This document shows, piece by piece, positions 62,708-64,000 of a DNA stretch of 64,000 nt. The notes beneath the pieces were generated by a model. It searched no databases. It saw only the letters and a list, made by a program, of their open reading frames with translations, and was not told where the DNA came from. Within the stretch, counting starts at the first letter, position 1, and every line of letters starts with the position of its first letter. Location: positions 62,001-126,000 of the forward strand of contig CAKSWU010000004.1 in assembly GCA_934513205.1 (NCBI GenBank), read 5' to 3'. A program made the position numbers and the translations under genes. Source of the DNA: an uncultured Faecalibacterium sp. GTDB lineage: Bacteria > Bacillota > Clostridia > Oscillospirales > Ruminococcaceae.

Positions 62708-63082
62708 TCAGCTGCCAAGATCTTCCAGCAGACGGTCCAACTCCTGCCCACCAAAGACCCGGATGCCGCTTTTGATGCGCACGGCATCGTTCTCTGGCAA
62801 AAGATTCGTGTAGATGTCGGTAAGGGTCACAAGCTCCCCGGCAGTGCCGTCTGGAGCGCAGCGGTACACCGCCACCCGACCGCCTTTGTCCAGCAGAAGA
62901 TACCCCTGAGCAGATAGCTCCGGCAGGGCCTGTGCCGCAAGGCTCTGCTCACCGGAGGAGGGCGGCGCTTCACTTCCGTCCGGGGCGGGGATGGCGATGC
63001 GGGGCAGGGACATCCAGAACAGGCTGAACGCGATGGTAAATACGCAAAGCCCATAGAATAGGCAGGTGTACAGTTTTCGCAT
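62708..63082 (-). CDS. BofC-like C-terminal-domain protein, 124 aa
   Basis: This small protein has an N-terminal signal or anchor helix (about residues 5-25: YTCLFYGLCVFTIAFSLFWM) and a proline/serine linker (about 33-48). A C-terminal domain of about 65 residues has the pattern YLLLDKGGRVAVYR, TLTDIYTNLLPENDA and a final GIRVFGGQELDRLLEDLGS. That pattern matches BofC C-terminal domains in my memory, found in many clostridial proteins. BofC itself is a forespore sigma-K checkpoint protein, but lone BofC_C proteins occur widely and their role is unknown. The ATG at 63082 has AAAGGAGCG upstream; the open frame further 5' lacks support. Confidence 0.72.
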   Translation of the reverse strand: MRKLYTCLFYGLCVFTIAFSLFWMSLPRIAIPAPDGSEAPPSSGEQSLAAQALPELSAQGYLLLDKGGRVAVYRCAPDGTAGELVTLTDIYTNLLPENDAVRIKSGIRVFGGQELDRLLEDLGS

Positions 63083-63223
63083 GAGGACAGCACGCTCCTT
63101 TCTCAACAAAAGTGTGGACAAAGACCTCGAAAAGTAATCATTTTTTCGTTCTGATTCTGTACTTTGACCGGGCAGATATGATATACTAACCATGATTGGG
63201 ATGTTCCCGGCGAAGATTGGTCC

Positions 63224-63252
63224 TTGCCCGTGCGGGACGGGCGTGTTATAAT
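63224..63252 (+). promoter_or_regulatory. Promoter of the penicillin-binding protein gene
   Basis: TTGCCC and a perfect TATAAT lie 17 bases apart. The leader to the gene is about 90 bases. Confidence 0.78.
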
Positions 63253-63364
63253 ATGTTAATGCGTGAAGCTGCGTGCGCTCGCGCATCCTGAAAAACCTTC
63301 CAGCGCAAGACGCTGAGCAGAAAGCCTGTAATGATAGGAGGCGATTTCTATCTCCAACAATGAG

Positions 63365-64000
63365 ATGAGGAAGATCCACCGCAGCGGCGAGGGACAGACG
63401 CCGTCGGCGGGCCGCAAGGTGAATGTAAACAACAGCCGCCGGGAACAGCCTGCCCGGGAGCCTCAGCATGGACGGAGCCCCAAACCGCCCCGGGAACCCC
63501 GGGAAAAGAAGAACCACCCCGTTCTGCGGTTCGTTGGACGCACCATCGCGACTTTGATCTGTCTGGGCGTTATGCTGGGCAGTCTGGTGGCAGTGTGTGC
63601 CGTGTACTATGTGGTGCAGGCGACCGCCAACGATGGCGACCTGCTGAATCTGGACAACATCGAGCTGAGCCAGTCCAGCGTGGTTATGGCTACGGACCCG
63701 GACACCGGTGCGCAGGTGGAGTATGCCACCCTGCGCTCTTCCAACAGCCACCGGGTGTGGGCAGATCTGGAGCAGATCCCCAGGAACCTCCAGTATGCGT
63801 TCATCTGCACCGAGGATAAGGACTTCTACAACGAGCCCGGCGTCAACTTCAAGCGTACCATCGGTGCCATGATCAACGAGTATCTGCTGCCCATTTATAG
63901 CTCCAAGCAGGGCGCATCCACGCTGGAGCAGCAGCTCATCAAGAACCTGACCGATGATGACAGCGCCAGCGGCATTGACGGCGCTCTGCGCAAGCTCCGC
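63365..64000 (+). CDS. Class A penicillin-binding protein (transglycosylase domain), 3' end outside window
   Basis: The frame is open to the window edge (212 codons from ATG 63365). The N-terminus is long, basic and disordered, with one membrane helix (about residues 60-85). The GT51 glycosyltransferase domain follows: TEDKDFYNEPG with the catalytic Glu, then QGASTLEQQLIKNL, the second conserved motif. The transpeptidase domain lies beyond the window. PBP1a-type enzymes polymerise lipid II and cross-link peptidoglycan. The strongest ribosome site (AGGAGG, 63336-63341) is eight bases before an ATC at 63350 in the same frame, so translation might begin there and the ATG at 63365 be internal. 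Confidence 0.85.
   Translation, partial: MRKIHRSGEGQTPSAGRKVNVNNSRREQPAREPQHGRSPKPPREPREKKNHPVLRFVGRTIATLICLGVMLGSLVAVCAVYYVVQATANDGDLLNLDNIELSQSSVVMATDPDTGAQVEYATLRSSNSHRVWADLEQIPRNLQYAFICTEDKDFYNEPGVNFKRTIGAMINEYLLPIYSSKQGASTLEQQLIKNLTDDDSASGIDGALRKLR

Noticed and set aside
63083..63751. N-terminal extension of the BofC-like protein
   Set aside because: It would overlap the divergent PBP gene and its promoter and would bury the signal/anchor helix in the middle of the protein.

Overview
The window looks like one contiguous piece of chromosome from a GC-rich, low-oxygen Gram-positive of the Ruminococcaceae/Oscillospiraceae type. Faecalibacterium is my best guess, from general knowledge of such genomes and not from a database match. 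The support is PolC-type polymerase, HemZ, a single long Rel, Asp23/FakA, CdaA/CdaR, TypA, the MEP isoprenoid route, AGGAGG-type ribosome binding sites, sigma-A promoters with 16-18 base spacers, and some GTG/TTG starts. I see no insertion sequence, prophage, CRISPR array or rRNA. There are two tRNA genes (Asn, Gly) and one ribozyme (glmS).

Layout. 1-2.7 kb: end of a nucleoside ABC transporter operon (ATPase, two permeases), then pyrimidine-nucleoside phosphorylase, so uptake and salvage sit together. 4.3-7.2 kb: potassium uptake trkA-trkH, convergent with comM. 9-11.2 kb: a small unknown protein and a phosphohexomutase. 11.4-25.7 kb: a long plus-strand run of ispDF, cdaA, cdaR, a COG2509 flavoprotein, an XpaC-like membrane protein, recJ, rel, dtd, an MBL hydrolase, hemZ and a uridine-kinase-like enzyme. 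25.9-29.5 kb: a zinc-ribbon protein, then mazG-hup-rqcP-yabP-yabQ-divIC-yabR, the cluster known from Bacillus, including two genes tied to sporulation. 29.6-34.7 kb: an rRNA methyltransferase, two poorly known genes, and glmS behind its metabolite-sensing ribozyme.

34.7-40.6 kb is the most accessory-looking segment. It is a minus-strand cassette of a C39-peptidase ABC exporter with an unusual charged insertion in its protease domain, an unrecognised 149-residue protein, an HlyD-type adaptor and a secreted, membrane-anchored Ig-like (BIG2) repeat protein. No double-glycine precursor peptide is visible beside it. I regard it as the best candidate for an undescribed export or surface system.

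40.7-45.6 kb: tRNA-Asn, typA, a beta-CASP nuclease-like protein, tRNA-Gly and an AlkD-like protein. 45.6-57.2 kb: the housekeeping operon pyrH-frr-uppS-cdsA-dxr-rseP-ispG-(fic)-polC, interrupted by a Fic AMPylase-type gene. 57.3-59.4 kb: asp23-fakA on the minus strand. 59.8-64 kb: a CBS-domain protein, a 38-codon gene, a Na/Pi cotransporter-PhoU fusion, a BofC-like protein on the minus strand, and the start of a class A penicillin-binding protein cut by the window edge.

Functionally the window is rich in cell-envelope supply: MEP pathway enzymes, UppS, CdsA, GlmS, c-di-AMP synthesis and a PBP. It also holds stringent response and RNA quality-control genes.
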